This document shows, one piece after another, positions 36,056-44,273 of a stretch of 60,290 nt of DNA. The position numbers and the translations under genes were made by a program. Source of the DNA: Actinobacteria bacterium HGW-Actinobacteria-5 (lineage in GTDB: Bacteria > Actinomycetota > Actinomycetes > Propionibacteriales > Propionibacteriaceae); the NCBI GenBank assembly GCA_002843035.1, contig PHEV01000001.1, forward strand, positions 1 to 60,290, written 5' to 3'. Below the pieces are notes generated by a model, which saw only the letters and a list, made by a program, of their open reading frames with translations, made no database searches and was not told the origin of the DNA. Position 1 is the first letter of the stretch; each line of letters opens with the position of its first letter.

Positions 36056-37129
36056 TCAGCGAACGACGCGGGCGTTGCCCTCCCAGATCGACCAGATCGC
36101 CGCTTCGTCGGCGGGGGTCGCGTAGTCGGTGAGGCAGGTGGCGGCGTAGGCACCGGAGGCCCAGCCGAAGTGGGTCGCGTCCTCGATCGACCAGCCGCGC
36201 AGCAGGCCGTAGAGGAGCCCGCCGACGAAGCCGTCCCCGCCGCCGATCCGGTCCAGGACGCCGATCTCGCGCGGCGCCACCGTGCACAGCTCGTCGCCGC
36301 TGCGCACGATCGCCCCCCACAGGTGGCGGTTCGTGCTGAGCACCTCACGCAGCGTGGTGGCGAACACCGAAGCGTTGCCGTACCGCTCGCGGACCCGCTC
36401 GATCATCGCGACGAAGCCGTCCAGCTGGTCGGTGACCGCCTCGCCGCCGGCCTGTGGCCCGGCCACCCCGAGGGCGAGCTGGAAGTCCTCCTCGTTGCCG
36501 ATCAGGATGTCGGCCAGGCCGGCGATCTCGCTGAACGCCGTCCGCAGTTCATCCTCTCGTCCCTTCCAGAAGGACGCCCGGTAGTTCAGGTCGAACGAGA
36601 TCGCGGTGCCGTGCGCCTTCGCTGCCCGGGCGAGCTCCACACAGAACCGGCTGGTCTGCGGCGAGAGCGCCCCGATCAGCCCGGACAGGTGCAGGATCTG
36701 GACGCCTTCGGTGCCGAAGAGTCGCTCGGTGTCGAAGTCGGCGATGTCCAGGGTCCGTCCGACCTCGCCGGCGCGGTCGTTCCACACCCGCGGGCCGCGG
36801 TGGCCGTAGCCGGAGTCGGCGATGTTGAACTGGTGCCGGTAGCCCCAGGCGCCGCCCTGCGGCACGTCCGGACCCTCGAAGACCATGCCGCGTGCCCGCA
36901 GGTTCGCCTTGATCAGGGCCGAGATCGGGCTCCCCGCGACGAAGTTCGTCAGCACCTTGACCGGCAGGCCGAGGTGGGACGCGACGCTGGCCACGTTCGA
37001 CTCCGCCGAGGTGGCCTGGAGCAGGAACCGGTCGCTGCTGTGCACGGTCTGGCCCGCTTCCGGGGTGATCCGTACCCCCATGCTGGTGGGCACGACCAGC
37101 GACCACTGCGCGTCCTTGCGAAACTCCAT
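36056..37129 (-). CDS. PfkB-family sugar-acid kinase (KdgK-like; gluconate proposed)
   Basis: A 357-aa ribokinase-fold kinase. The PfkB signature is intact near the C-terminal third: VLDRIGGGDGFVGGLLYGLL, with the catalytic Asp in GGGDGF. The N-terminal substrate region (GVRITPEAGQTV, ESNVASVASHLG, GYRHQFNIADSGYG) resembles 2-keto-3-deoxygluconate kinases but lacks their usual G-x-E-x-N-V and RPS-x-V-x-YDR spellings. ATG 37129 has AGGAGG 7 nt upstream. It is the last gene after uxaC-uxuB and may be partly transcribed from its own promoter near the motif at 37194. KDG is the textbook substrate, but no KDG-forming dehydratase is seen here; gluconate fits the gene set better. Confidence 0.82.
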   Translation of the reverse strand: MEFRKDAQWSLVVPTSMGVRITPEAGQTVHSSDRFLLQATSAESNVASVASHLGLPVKVLTNFVAGSPISALIKANLRARGMVFEGPDVPQGGAWGYRHQFNIADSGYGHRGPRVWNDRAGEVGRTLDIADFDTERLFGTEGVQILHLSGLIGALSPQTSRFCVELARAAKAHGTAISFDLNYRASFWKGREDELRTAFSEIAGLADILIGNEEDFQLALGVAGPQAGGEAVTDQLDGFVAMIERVRERYGNASVFATTLREVLSTNRHLWGAIVRSGDELCTVAPREIGVLDRIGGGDGFVGGLLYGLLRGWSIEDATHFGWASGAYAATCLTDYATPADEAAIWSIWEGNARVVR

Positions 37130-37193
37130 CACTTCTCCTCCTGCGGATGCCTGCGACCCGATCGTGGCAGCAGCGGACGCACGGCGGCGACTG

Positions 37194-37208
37194 CTTGCCG
37201 GGAGTTGC
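37194..37208 (-). promoter_or_regulatory. GCAAC-N5-GCAAC motif upstream of the PfkB kinase
   Basis: Minus-strand GCAAC-TCCCG-GCAAG, 65 bp upstream of the kinase start in the 171-bp gap after uxuB. One base differs from the form upstream of uxaC and larA. Confidence 0.45.
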
Positions 37209-37300
37209 CTACGCCGGCGCGGGACCGGTCGACCGCCGGACGGTCAGGTGCACCGGCACAACCGAGACCACCCCGGCGCCGGCGGACAACGCGGGCTCCC

Positions 37301-38689
37301 TCAGCGGGCGAGCGACAGCAGCTCCCCAGCGAGCCGATGGACGGCAGTGGCCAGCTCCGGCACGTCGGCGAGACCGAGGTGAGCGAGCACGGCGGCGACG
37401 CCGTCCGCCAGCGTCCCTGCGGCCAGCGGCGCCAGCGCCTGGGCGTTCACGTCCTTCACCGGAGCGCCGACACCGCGCAGGTGCAGCACCCAGGCCGCGA
37501 CCGCGCGGCACGCGCCCTCGGGTACCCGCCCGTCCGCGAGCTCTGCCCGCAGCGTGGGAACGATCCGCACCGGCAGCTTCAGCGAGCCGTCGGCGGCGAT
37601 CTGCGCCAGGGCATGGCGGATGTTCGGGTTGTGGTAGCGCTCGAGCAGCGCCTCGCGGTACGCGTCCAGCTCGTCGGCGGGCAGCGGCAGGTGCGCGCAC
37701 GCCTCGTCCCACCACTGCTCGACCCAGCCGCGACAGCGGGGATCGGCGATGGCGTCGGCGACCGTCTCGTGGCCGGCGATCGTGGCCGCGTACGCCAGCA
37801 GCGAGTGCGAGCCGTTCAGCAGGGCCAGCTTGCGACGCTCGAACGGGACCACATCGGGCACGATCCGGGCGCCGGCGTCGACCCAGTCCGGGCGTCCGGC
37901 GGGGAACTCGCCCTGGATCACCCACTCGGCGAACGGCTCGGTGGGCACGGGCGCGGCGTCGGTGATTCCGAGAGCGGTCCGCACGGCCGCGCGGTGCTCG
38001 GCCGTGGTGGCGGGGGTGATCCGGTCGACCATGGTGGTGGCGAAGCGGACGTTCGCTGCGATCCAGCCGACCAGGGTCTGGTCCACCTCGAGAGCCAGGT
38101 CGTGCACCACGCGAGCCAGGGCCTCCCCGTTGCCGGACAGGTTGTCGCAGGACACGATCGCGAGCGGACCGAGGCCGGCGGCGCGCCGGGCAAGGAGACC
38201 GCCGACGAGCCGTCCGGGGGCCGTGCGGACGACCGCGTCGGGCGCGGCGCGCAGCGCAGCGAGATCCGCTGCCACCTCCGCATCGGCCAGGTCGAGCCCG
38301 CCGTCGGCACCGCGGCGGTAGCCGGCCTCGGTGACCGTGAGCGTGACGATCGCGAGCGCGGGGGAGCGGAAGTAGCCCAGCAGTGCCGGGTGCTCCTCGG
38401 CGGAGTGGACGGCGGAAAGGCTCGAGATCACCTCGAACTCGTCGCCGACCGGCCCGCGGGTGATCAGGGTGTACAGGCCGTCCTGCGGACGCAGCTCGTC
38501 GGCGACAGCTGCCGAGCGTCCGGTGAAGGCGGCGATGCCCCAATCGGCGGCGTCCGGAGCGTGTTCGGTGTACCAGGCCTGGTGGGCGCGGAAGAAGTTG
38601 CCGACACCGAGGTGCACGATCCGCACCGGGGCGGCCGGCCGTCCGTGGCGGGCGCGGGACAGGGTCTGGGCGGCTGTGGTCGCGGTCAT
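37301..38689 (-). CDS. uxuB: Mannitol dehydrogenase-family protein, D-mannonate oxidoreductase (fructuronate reductase)
   Basis: NADH-dependent reductase of 462 aa turning D-fructuronate into D-mannonate. The N-terminal Rossmann region has IVHLGVGNFFRAHQAWYTE (~residue 26), and the family signature SCDNLSGNGEALARVV comes at ~190. The catalytic region FPLV-type is ALLNGSHSLLAYAATIAGHETV (~310), with the Lys-x-x-x-x-Asn-x-x-His pattern (KLALLNGSH). The ATG at 38689 overlaps the uxaC stop (ATGA), so a longer open frame upstream is rejected. UxuB after UxaC is the usual order of the glucuronate branch. Confidence 0.92.
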   Translation of the reverse strand: MTATTAAQTLSRARHGRPAAPVRIVHLGVGNFFRAHQAWYTEHAPDAADWGIAAFTGRSAAVADELRPQDGLYTLITRGPVGDEFEVISSLSAVHSAEEHPALLGYFRSPALAIVTLTVTEAGYRRGADGGLDLADAEVAADLAALRAAPDAVVRTAPGRLVGGLLARRAAGLGPLAIVSCDNLSGNGEALARVVHDLALEVDQTLVGWIAANVRFATTMVDRITPATTAEHRAAVRTALGITDAAPVPTEPFAEWVIQGEFPAGRPDWVDAGARIVPDVVPFERRKLALLNGSHSLLAYAATIAGHETVADAIADPRCRGWVEQWWDEACAHLPLPADELDAYREALLERYHNPNIRHALAQIAADGSLKLPVRIVPTLRAELADGRVPEGACRAVAAWVLHLRGVGAPVKDVNAQALAPLAAGTLADGVAAVLAHLGLADVPELATAVHRLAGELLSLAR

Positions 38690-40125
38690 AGCTTGAACGC
38701 CCTCCTGGGATTGCCGGTGACGAGCTCGTGGGCGGACTGCAGGGCCTCGTCCATGCTGAGCCGGTGCTCGGCGACGAGACGGGCGAGGAAGCCGGCGTCG
38801 ATCCGGCGGCTCAGGTCGTGCCGGGCCGGGATGGAGAGGTAGGCGCGGGTGTCGTCGATGAAGCCGGACGTGCGGGTGAAGCCCGCGGTCTCGGTGACGG
38901 ACGAGCGGAAGCGCGCCATCGCGTCCGGGGCGTCGATGAACCACCACGGCACCCCGACGAACACGCTCGGGTAGAAGCCGGCCAGCGGCGCGAGCTCGCG
39001 GGCGTAGACGGTCTCGTCGATGGTGAAGAACACCACGTGGAAGCCGGGGGAGGTGCCGAATGCTGCCAGCATCGGCTGGACGGCCCGGGTGAACTCCACC
39101 TGGAGCGGGATGTCCGCGCCGACGTCGGCGCCGTAGCCGGCGAACGTGGCCGGGTGGTGGTTGCGGTACACCGCGGGGTGCATGGTCAGCACCAGGCCGT
39201 CGTCGGCGGCCATCCGGGCCTGCTCGAACAGGAAGGCGCGGCGAAGGGTGTCCGCCTGCGCCGGCGTGATCGCGCCGTGGCGGCCCAGCGCGTAGAGGCG
39301 CTCGGCCTCGGCGTCATCCAGCGGTTCGACCCGTGCGTCCGCGTGCGAGTGGTCGGACGAGATGGCGCCGTGCGCCGTGAAGTACGCCCGCCGGCTCTCC
39401 ATCGCCGCCACCCACCCGGCGTAGCTGTCGACGTCGACGCCGCTGACCTCGCCGAGCCGGTCGATCCGGGTGTTCCAGTCGGCGCGGGCGGGCTCGAGGT
39501 AGGCGTCCGGCCGGAAGGTCGGCACGACCCGTCCGGTGAAGGTCTCGTCGGCGGCCAGGCGGGCGTGGTGGCGGAGGTCGTCGCAGGGGTCGTCGGTGGT
39601 GGCCAGGAGTTCGATGCCGAAGCGCTGGTACAGCGCCCGCGGCCGGAACGCCTCGGTGGCGAGGCGCTCGGCGATCGCGTCGTACAGCGCGTCCGCGGTC
39701 TCTGCGGACGGGGCGAGGTCGAGGCCGAAGATCTCGGCGAGTTCGGACTCCAGCCAGAACCGGACCGGGGTGCCGCGGTAGAGGTGCCAGTGCGCGCACA
39801 GCGTCCGGAACGCCTCCCGGGACTGCCCGGGGCCGAACGTGGTCTGGCCGACGCCGAGCCGGTCCAGCCCGATCCCGCTCGCGTGCAGCAACCGGGTCAC
39901 GTAGTGGTCGGGGGTGATCAGCAGGGACGTCGGGTCGGCGAACGGCTCGTCGTCGGCCAGCCACTGGGCCGGCACGTGCCCGTGCGGGGAGTAGATCGGC
40001 AACGCGCGGACGCTCTCGTAGAGCTCCCGGGCCAGGGACCTCAGCGCGGGGTCGGAGGGGAGCATCCGGTCAGGGTGCACCTCGAGGCGGGGTCCGGCGC
40101 TCAACTGGCTGGTCATGGCGTCCAT
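38686..40125 (-). CDS. uxaC: Glucuronate isomerase (uronate isomerase)
   Basis: Amidohydrolase-superfamily isomerase of 479 aa, D-glucuronate to D-fructuronate (and D-galacturonate to D-tagaturonate). It has the metal-binding YSPHGHVPAQWLADDEPFADP at ~residues 46-66 and LLATTDDPCDDLRHH (~170). AYFTAHGAISSDHSHADA, VLTMHPAVYRNHH and FVGVPWWFIDAPDAM follow. ATG 40125 has GGAAG 6 nt upstream; a second ATG three codons later is possible. It is the first gene of the minus-strand uxaC-uxuB-kinase operon and divergent from larA. Confidence 0.95.
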   Translation of the reverse strand: MDAMTSQLSAGPRLEVHPDRMLPSDPALRSLARELYESVRALPIYSPHGHVPAQWLADDEPFADPTSLLITPDHYVTRLLHASGIGLDRLGVGQTTFGPGQSREAFRTLCAHWHLYRGTPVRFWLESELAEIFGLDLAPSAETADALYDAIAERLATEAFRPRALYQRFGIELLATTDDPCDDLRHHARLAADETFTGRVVPTFRPDAYLEPARADWNTRIDRLGEVSGVDVDSYAGWVAAMESRRAYFTAHGAISSDHSHADARVEPLDDAEAERLYALGRHGAITPAQADTLRRAFLFEQARMAADDGLVLTMHPAVYRNHHPATFAGYGADVGADIPLQVEFTRAVQPMLAAFGTSPGFHVVFFTIDETVYARELAPLAGFYPSVFVGVPWWFIDAPDAMARFRSSVTETAGFTRTSGFIDDTRAYLSIPARHDLSRRIDAGFLARLVAEHRLSMDEALQSAHELVTGNPRRAFKL

Positions 40126-40155
40126 CGTGACTTCCGGCCCGGCTCTGGCACACGC

Positions 40156-40170
40156 GTTGCCGGGTGTTGC
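40156..40170. promoter_or_regulatory. GCAAC-N5-GCAAC motif upstream of uxaC
   Basis: Minus-strand GCAAC-ACCCG-GCAAC, 30 bp upstream of the uxaC start. It is inside one of two identical 20-bp direct repeats (40153-40172 and 40267-40286). Confidence 0.5.
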
Positions 40171-40176
40171 CGTCCC

Positions 40177-40265
40177 GGCCGAAAAGGGGACGGTTCCTTT
40201 CTCGGCCACCGCCGCTGCCGACGGACGAGGTGGACGGAAAGGAGAACCGTCCCCTTTTCGGCCAC
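40177..40265. repeat. REP-like repeat locus D: inverted pair between uxaC and larA
   Basis: Copy 1 (40177-40208): arms GGCCGAAAA/TTTCTCGGCC around GGGGACGGTTCC. Copy 2 (40230-40265) in reverse sense: GTGGACGGAAA, core GGAGAACCGTCCCC, TTTTCGGCCAC. The pair is enclosed by the 20-bp direct repeats at 40153 and 40267. Confidence 0.88.
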
Positions 40266-40269
40266 GCGC

Positions 40270-40284
40270 GTTGCCGGGTGTTGC
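40270..40284. promoter_or_regulatory. GCAAC-N5-GCAAC motif upstream of larA
   Basis: Same 15-mer as at 40156 (plus-strand GTTGCCGGGTGTTGC), 45 bp upstream of the larA homologue's ATG. A further GTTGCC follows at 40292. Confidence 0.5.
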
Positions 40285-40329
40285 CGCGGACGGTTGCCGC
40301 GTCCGGATGCAAGGAGCAGGGTGAGGGCC

Positions 40330-41610
40330 ATGAGCGAGCAGGTCGCAGAACTCGCCGCGGGCGCCGCGCTGGTCGGCGGGCCGGGCACAACCCTCAGCGA
40401 GGACGAGGTGCGCGGTTTCGTCCGCGCGCAACTGGATGCCGCCGACCTGGACGGGAAGAGCGTCTGCCTGGTGATCCCGGACGGCACCCGTTCCAGCCCC
40501 CTGCCGCTGCTGCTGGACGCCGTCTGTTCGGCCCTCACCGGACGGGTCACGAAACTCACCGCCGTGGTCGCCCTCGGCACCCACGTGGCGATGAGCGAGG
40601 CGGCGCTTGCCCACCACCTCGGCTACGAGGAGCGGGGACTGGCCGCGACCTACCCCGGCCTGAGCGTGCTGAACCACGAGTGGTGGAAGCCGGAGACGTT
40701 CGTCGAGCTGGGCGAGATCAGCGCCGGCCGGGTGGAGGAGCTCAGCGGCGGGTTGCTCGCCGTCGCGGCGAAGGTGTCCTTGAACCGGGTGGTGGTCGAG
40801 CACGACGTCGCCCTGGTCGTCGGGCCGGTCTTCCCGCACGAGGTGGTCGGCTTCTCCGGCGGGAACAAGTACTTCTTCCCCGGTATCGCCGGGCAGGAGA
40901 TCATCGATCTCACCCACTGGGTGGGTGCCCTGATCACCAGCGCCGAGATCATCGGGACGCTGGCGGTCACCCCGGTGCGGGCCCTGATCGACGAGGCCGC
41001 CGCGATGATCCCCGCGCAGAAGCTCGCCCTGTGCGTGGTGGCGAAGTCCGGCAGCTACGACCTGCACGCCGCGTCCTTCGGGGACAGCCGGGCGGCCTGG
41101 GCCGCGGCCGCGCAGGTGGCGGCGCAGACCCACGTCCGCTACCTGGACGCGCCGGTGCGGCGCGTGGTCTCCCTGATCCCCGAGAAGTACGAGGACATCT
41201 GGACGGCCGCGAAGGGCTTCTACAAGCTGGAGCCGGTCGTGGCGGATGGCGGCGAGGTGATCCTGTACGCGCCGCACGTGCGCGAGATCTCGGTCGTGCA
41301 CCAGGAGATCTACGAGATCGGCTACCACTGCCGCGACTACTTCGTCGGCCAGTGGGACCGCTTCGCCGGCGTCCACTGGGGTGTGCTGGCGCACAGCACG
41401 CACCTGCGGGGAGCCGGAACCTGGAACCCGGTGGACGGGGAACACTGCCGCGTGGACGTGACGCTGTGCACCGGCATCGACGAGGCGCGGGTCCGGAAGG
41501 CGAACCTCGGCTACCTCGACCCGGCCGGGTTCGACCTGGCCGCCTACGAGGACGACCCGGACACGATGGTCGTGCCCAACGCGGGGGAGACCCTCTTCCG
41601 ACTGCGCTGA
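40330..41610 (+). CDS. larA: LarA-family nickel-pincer racemase/epimerase (proposed mannonate/gluconate 2-epimerase)
   Basis: A 426-aa member of the lactate-racemase superfamily, whose members use a nickel-pincer nucleotide bound to a lysine and invert the C2 carbon of alpha-hydroxy acids. All four key residues are present with the spacing of Lactiplantibacillus LarA: His85 (ALGTHVAMSE), His170 and Lys180 (FPHEVVGFSGGNKYFFPG) and His196 (IIDLTHW). The nucleotide-binding VIPDGTRSSPLPLLL is at ~48. It lies divergent from uxaC, and larE, larB and larC are 3-6 kb downstream. The superfamily includes a D-gluconate 2-epimerase, which fits this uronate neighbourhood better than lactate. The 3' end overlaps the convergent lacI by 67 nt. 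Confidence 0.87.
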   Translation: MSEQVAELAAGAALVGGPGTTLSEDEVRGFVRAQLDAADLDGKSVCLVIPDGTRSSPLPLLLDAVCSALTGRVTKLTAVVALGTHVAMSEAALAHHLGYEERGLAATYPGLSVLNHEWWKPETFVELGEISAGRVEELSGGLLAVAAKVSLNRVVVEHDVALVVGPVFPHEVVGFSGGNKYFFPGIAGQEIIDLTHWVGALITSAEIIGTLAVTPVRALIDEAAAMIPAQKLALCVVAKSGSYDLHAASFGDSRAAWAAAAQVAAQTHVRYLDAPVRRVVSLIPEKYEDIWTAAKGFYKLEPVVADGGEVILYAPHVREISVVHQEIYEIGYHCRDYFVGQWDRFAGVHWGVLAHSTHLRGAGTWNPVDGEHCRVDVTLCTGIDEARVRKANLGYLDPAGFDLAAYEDDPDTMVVPNAGETLFRLR

Positions 41611-42599
41611 GCGGTCGAGCCGCGCACCTTCAGCTGCACCGGCATCACCAGCGCCTCCGTGCTGCGGTGCCGCGCTCCGTTGATCAGCGCCACCACGTTC
41701 TTCACCGCGGTGCTACCCAGCTGGCGCATCGGCGCCGCCACCGTGGTCAGTGTCGGCAGGGAGATCCGCGAGATCAGGATGTCGTCGAAGCCGACCACGC
41801 TCACCTGCTCCGGCACCGCCACGCCTTCACGCAGCAGCCCGTGCATCACCCCGAGCGCGATCAGGTCGTTGTACGCGATCACCGCGGACGGCAGCTTCTC
41901 CAGCAACGTCCGCGTCGCAGCCAGGCCACCCTCGAAGGTGGGCAGGAACGGCCCGATCCGGCTGACGGTCAGGCCGGTGTGTGCCCCGTGATCACGCAGG
42001 CTCCGGAAGCGGACGCCGTCCGCCCAGGACGCCTCCGGCCCGGCCACGTAGGTGGCGGCGTCGTGGCCGAGGTCACGCAGCAGTTCGACCACGGCGTGGG
42101 CGCCGCTCACGTTGTCGGCGACGACACTCGGCACGTCGATCAGGGCGCGGTTCAGCACCACCATCGGACGCTGTTTCGCGATCGTCCGCAGGGCGGAGTC
42201 GGACATCCGCGAGCTCCCGATCACGAACCCCTCGACCACAGGGACGAGCCGCTCGAGGGCGGCCCGCTCCCTGGTGCTGGACTCGCGCGAGTCCGCCAGC
42301 AGGATCTCGTAGCCGGCTTCGGTGGCGGCCAGCTGGGCACCCCGGATCAGCTGGGAGTAGAACGGGTTGGCGACGTCGGAGATCATCAGGGCGAGCAGTC
42401 GCGTCTGTGCCGTGACCGGTGCCTGCGTGACGGGGTGCGCGCGATAGCCGAGGTCGTGGGCGACCTGCCGGATCCGGGCAGCGGTGTCGGCGTTCACCCG
42501 TCCGGGCCGCGCGAACGCGCGGCTCACCGTGGATGGCGCCACGCCGGCGGCCTTCGCCACGTCGTAGATGGTGACCGGGACTCGCGGCTGCTCCGTCAC
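41544..42599 (-). CDS. LacI-family transcriptional regulator (uronate cluster)
   Basis: A 351-aa repressor. The N-terminal helix-turn-helix and hinge helix read VTIYDVAKAAGVAPSTVSRAF at residues ~8-28. The rest is the periplasmic-binding-like effector domain (LLALMISDVANPFYSQLIRG, VSVVGFDDILISRISLPTLT). GTG start at 42599; the frame is open upstream to 42803 but the family begins here. The last 22 codons lie antisense to the end of larA. It is divergent from gnd, with a GGTACGTACC palindrome and a GCAAC-N5-GCAAC motif in the 203-bp gap. It probably responds to a uronate or aldonate. Confidence 0.9.
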   Translation of the reverse strand: MTEQPRVPVTIYDVAKAAGVAPSTVSRAFARPGRVNADTAARIRQVAHDLGYRAHPVTQAPVTAQTRLLALMISDVANPFYSQLIRGAQLAATEAGYEILLADSRESSTRERAALERLVPVVEGFVIGSSRMSDSALRTIAKQRPMVVLNRALIDVPSVVADNVSGAHAVVELLRDLGHDAATYVAGPEASWADGVRFRSLRDHGAHTGLTVSRIGPFLPTFEGGLAATRTLLEKLPSAVIAYNDLIALGVMHGLLREGVAVPEQVSVVGFDDILISRISLPTLTTVAAPMRQLGSTAVKNVVALINGARHRSTEALVMPVQLKVRGSTAQRSRKRVSPALGTTIVSGSSS

Positions 42600-42714
42600 C
42601 CGACCAGAGTAGAGGAGCGGGCCGACGCCACGGTGGATCCGCGGGCTCCTGCCTCCGCGGGCATCGCGCGGCCGAGTGCGTCCTGCGTCCACGGCGGCAG
42701 CCCCGCGTCGCCAA

Positions 42715-42729
42715 GCAACCAGCGGCAAC
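42715..42729. promoter_or_regulatory. GCAAC-N5-GCAAC motif between lacI and gnd
   Basis: GCAAC-CAGCG-GCAAC, 73 bp upstream of the gnd start. This is the fourth instance of the motif, in the divergent control region of the cluster. Confidence 0.45.
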
Positions 42730-42762
42730 AGGTTGAGTCGGGCCCGGGGTGCTGGTTGATTG

Positions 42763-42772
42763 GGTACGTACC
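42763..42772. promoter_or_regulatory. Palindrome GGTACGTACC upstream of gnd
   Basis: A perfect 10-bp dyad with the central CG usual for LacI-family operators, 30 bp upstream of the gnd ATG. Candidate operator for the divergent LacI regulator. Confidence 0.4.
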
Positions 42773-42802
42773 GAGCAACAGGAACCCACAGGAGCGACTC
42801 CA

Positions 42803-44251
42803 ATGACCTCTGATCCCACCGCTACCGCCGACATCGGCGTGGTCGGCCTTGCCGTGATGGGCAGCAATCTCGCGCGCAACTTCGCCCGTCACGGGCACAC
42901 GGTGGCGCTGTACAACCGGACGGCATCCCGTACCCACGACCTGGTCGCCGAACACGGCGGGGAGGGGTCGTTCGTCCCGTCCGATGATCTGGCCGGGTTC
43001 GTGGCGAGCCTGAAGCGGCCGCGCCGGATGGTGCTGATGGTGAAGGCCGGGGACGCGACGGACGCCACGATCGATTCCCTGGTGCCCTTCCTTGAGCCGG
43101 GCGACATCGTCGTGGACGGCGGGAACTCACACTTCCCGGACACGATCCGGCGCGAGGCGGCACTCGCGGAGAAGGGGCTGCTGTTCGTCGGTGCCGGGAT
43201 CTCCGGCGGCGAGGAGGGCGCGCTGAACGGCCCGGCGATCATGCCCGGGGGACCCGCGGAGTCGTACGCGAGCCTCGGTCCGCTGCTGGAGTCGATCTCC
43301 GCGCACGTGGACGGCGTCCCGTGCTGCACCCACGTCGGCCCGGACGGCGCCGGCCACTTCGTGAAGATGGTGCACAACGGCATCGAGTACGCCGACATGC
43401 AGCTGATCGGCGAGGCCTACACCCTGCTGCGGCAGGGGTTGGGGGCCTCCCCTGCGGAGCTGGGCGACATCTTCGCCGAGTGGAACACCGGCGACCTGGA
43501 GTCGTTCCTGATCGAGATCACCGCCGAGGTGCTGCACCACACCGACGCGGAGACCGGGCGTCCGTTCATCGACGTGGTGGTCGACCAGGCCGGCCAGAAG
43601 GGCACGGGACGCTGGACCGTGCAGAGCGCGCTCGACCTCGGCGTCCCGGTGACGGGGATCGCGGAGGCGACGTTCGCCCGGGCCCTGTCCAGTTCGTTGC
43701 CGCAGCGCGAGGCCGCCCGGGCCACGCTGCCCGCGGACGCCGCGCCGATCACCGTGGACGACCGCGCCCGTTTCATCGAGGACGTGCGGCTCGCGCTGTA
43801 CGCGTCCAAGGTCGTCGCGTACAGCCAGGGCTTCGACCAGATCGCCGCCGCGAGCGCCGAATACGGCTGGAGCATCGACCGGGGCGCGATGGCCCGGATC
43901 TGGCGGGGCGGGTGCATCATCAGGGCCCGGTTCCTGAACCGGATCACGGAGGCCTACGAGCGCGAACCCGGGCTGGCGCTGCTGATCGCCGACCCGTACT
44001 TCGCGAAGGCTGTGGCTGACGGGCTGGCCGCCTGGCGGCGCGTGGTCGCACAGGCAGCGCTGAGCGGCGTGCCGGCGCCCGCGTTCGCTTCCAGCCTCGC
44101 CTACTACGACGGTCTGCGCGCCGAGCGGAGTTCGGCCGCCCTGATCCAGTGCCAGCGCGACCTCTTCGGCGCCCACACCTACGGACGCGTGGACAAGCCC
44201 GGCACCTTCCACACCCTCTGGTCCGGCGACCACAGTGAGGTCATGGCCTGA
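42803..44251 (+). CDS. gnd: 6-phosphogluconate dehydrogenase (decarboxylating)
   Basis: Oxidises 6-phosphogluconate to ribulose 5-phosphate and CO2 with NAD(P)+. The 482-aa product shows the Rossmann motif IGVVGLAVMGSNLARN (~residue 11). VDGGNSHFPDT, GISGGEEGA and the catalytic-lysine block HFVKMVHNGIEYADMQLIGE follow, with the family's long C-terminal helical domain (WRGGCIIRARFL). ATG 42803 has AGGAG 10 nt upstream. Its position in the uronate cluster is telling: it can finish a route that passes through gluconate. The tandem repeats of locus E begin 22 bp after its stop. Confidence 0.96.
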   Translation: MTSDPTATADIGVVGLAVMGSNLARNFARHGHTVALYNRTASRTHDLVAEHGGEGSFVPSDDLAGFVASLKRPRRMVLMVKAGDATDATIDSLVPFLEPGDIVVDGGNSHFPDTIRREAALAEKGLLFVGAGISGGEEGALNGPAIMPGGPAESYASLGPLLESISAHVDGVPCCTHVGPDGAGHFVKMVHNGIEYADMQLIGEAYTLLRQGLGASPAELGDIFAEWNTGDLESFLIEITAEVLHHTDAETGRPFIDVVVDQAGQKGTGRWTVQSALDLGVPVTGIAEATFARALSSSLPQREAARATLPADAAPITVDDRARFIEDVRLALYASKVVAYSQGFDQIAAASAEYGWSIDRGAMARIWRGGCIIRARFLNRITEAYEREPGLALLIADPYFAKAVADGLAAWRRVVAQAALSGVPAPAFASSLAYYDGLRAERSSAALIQCQRDLFGAHTYGRVDKPGTFHTLWSGDHSEVMA

Positions 44252-44273
44252 GCCACCTCCCTCCGGGTGCTCG

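Noticed and set aside
38686-41445. UxaC extended to 919 codons
   Set aside because: The extension is antisense to larA and crosses repeat locus D; the family N-terminus is at 40125.
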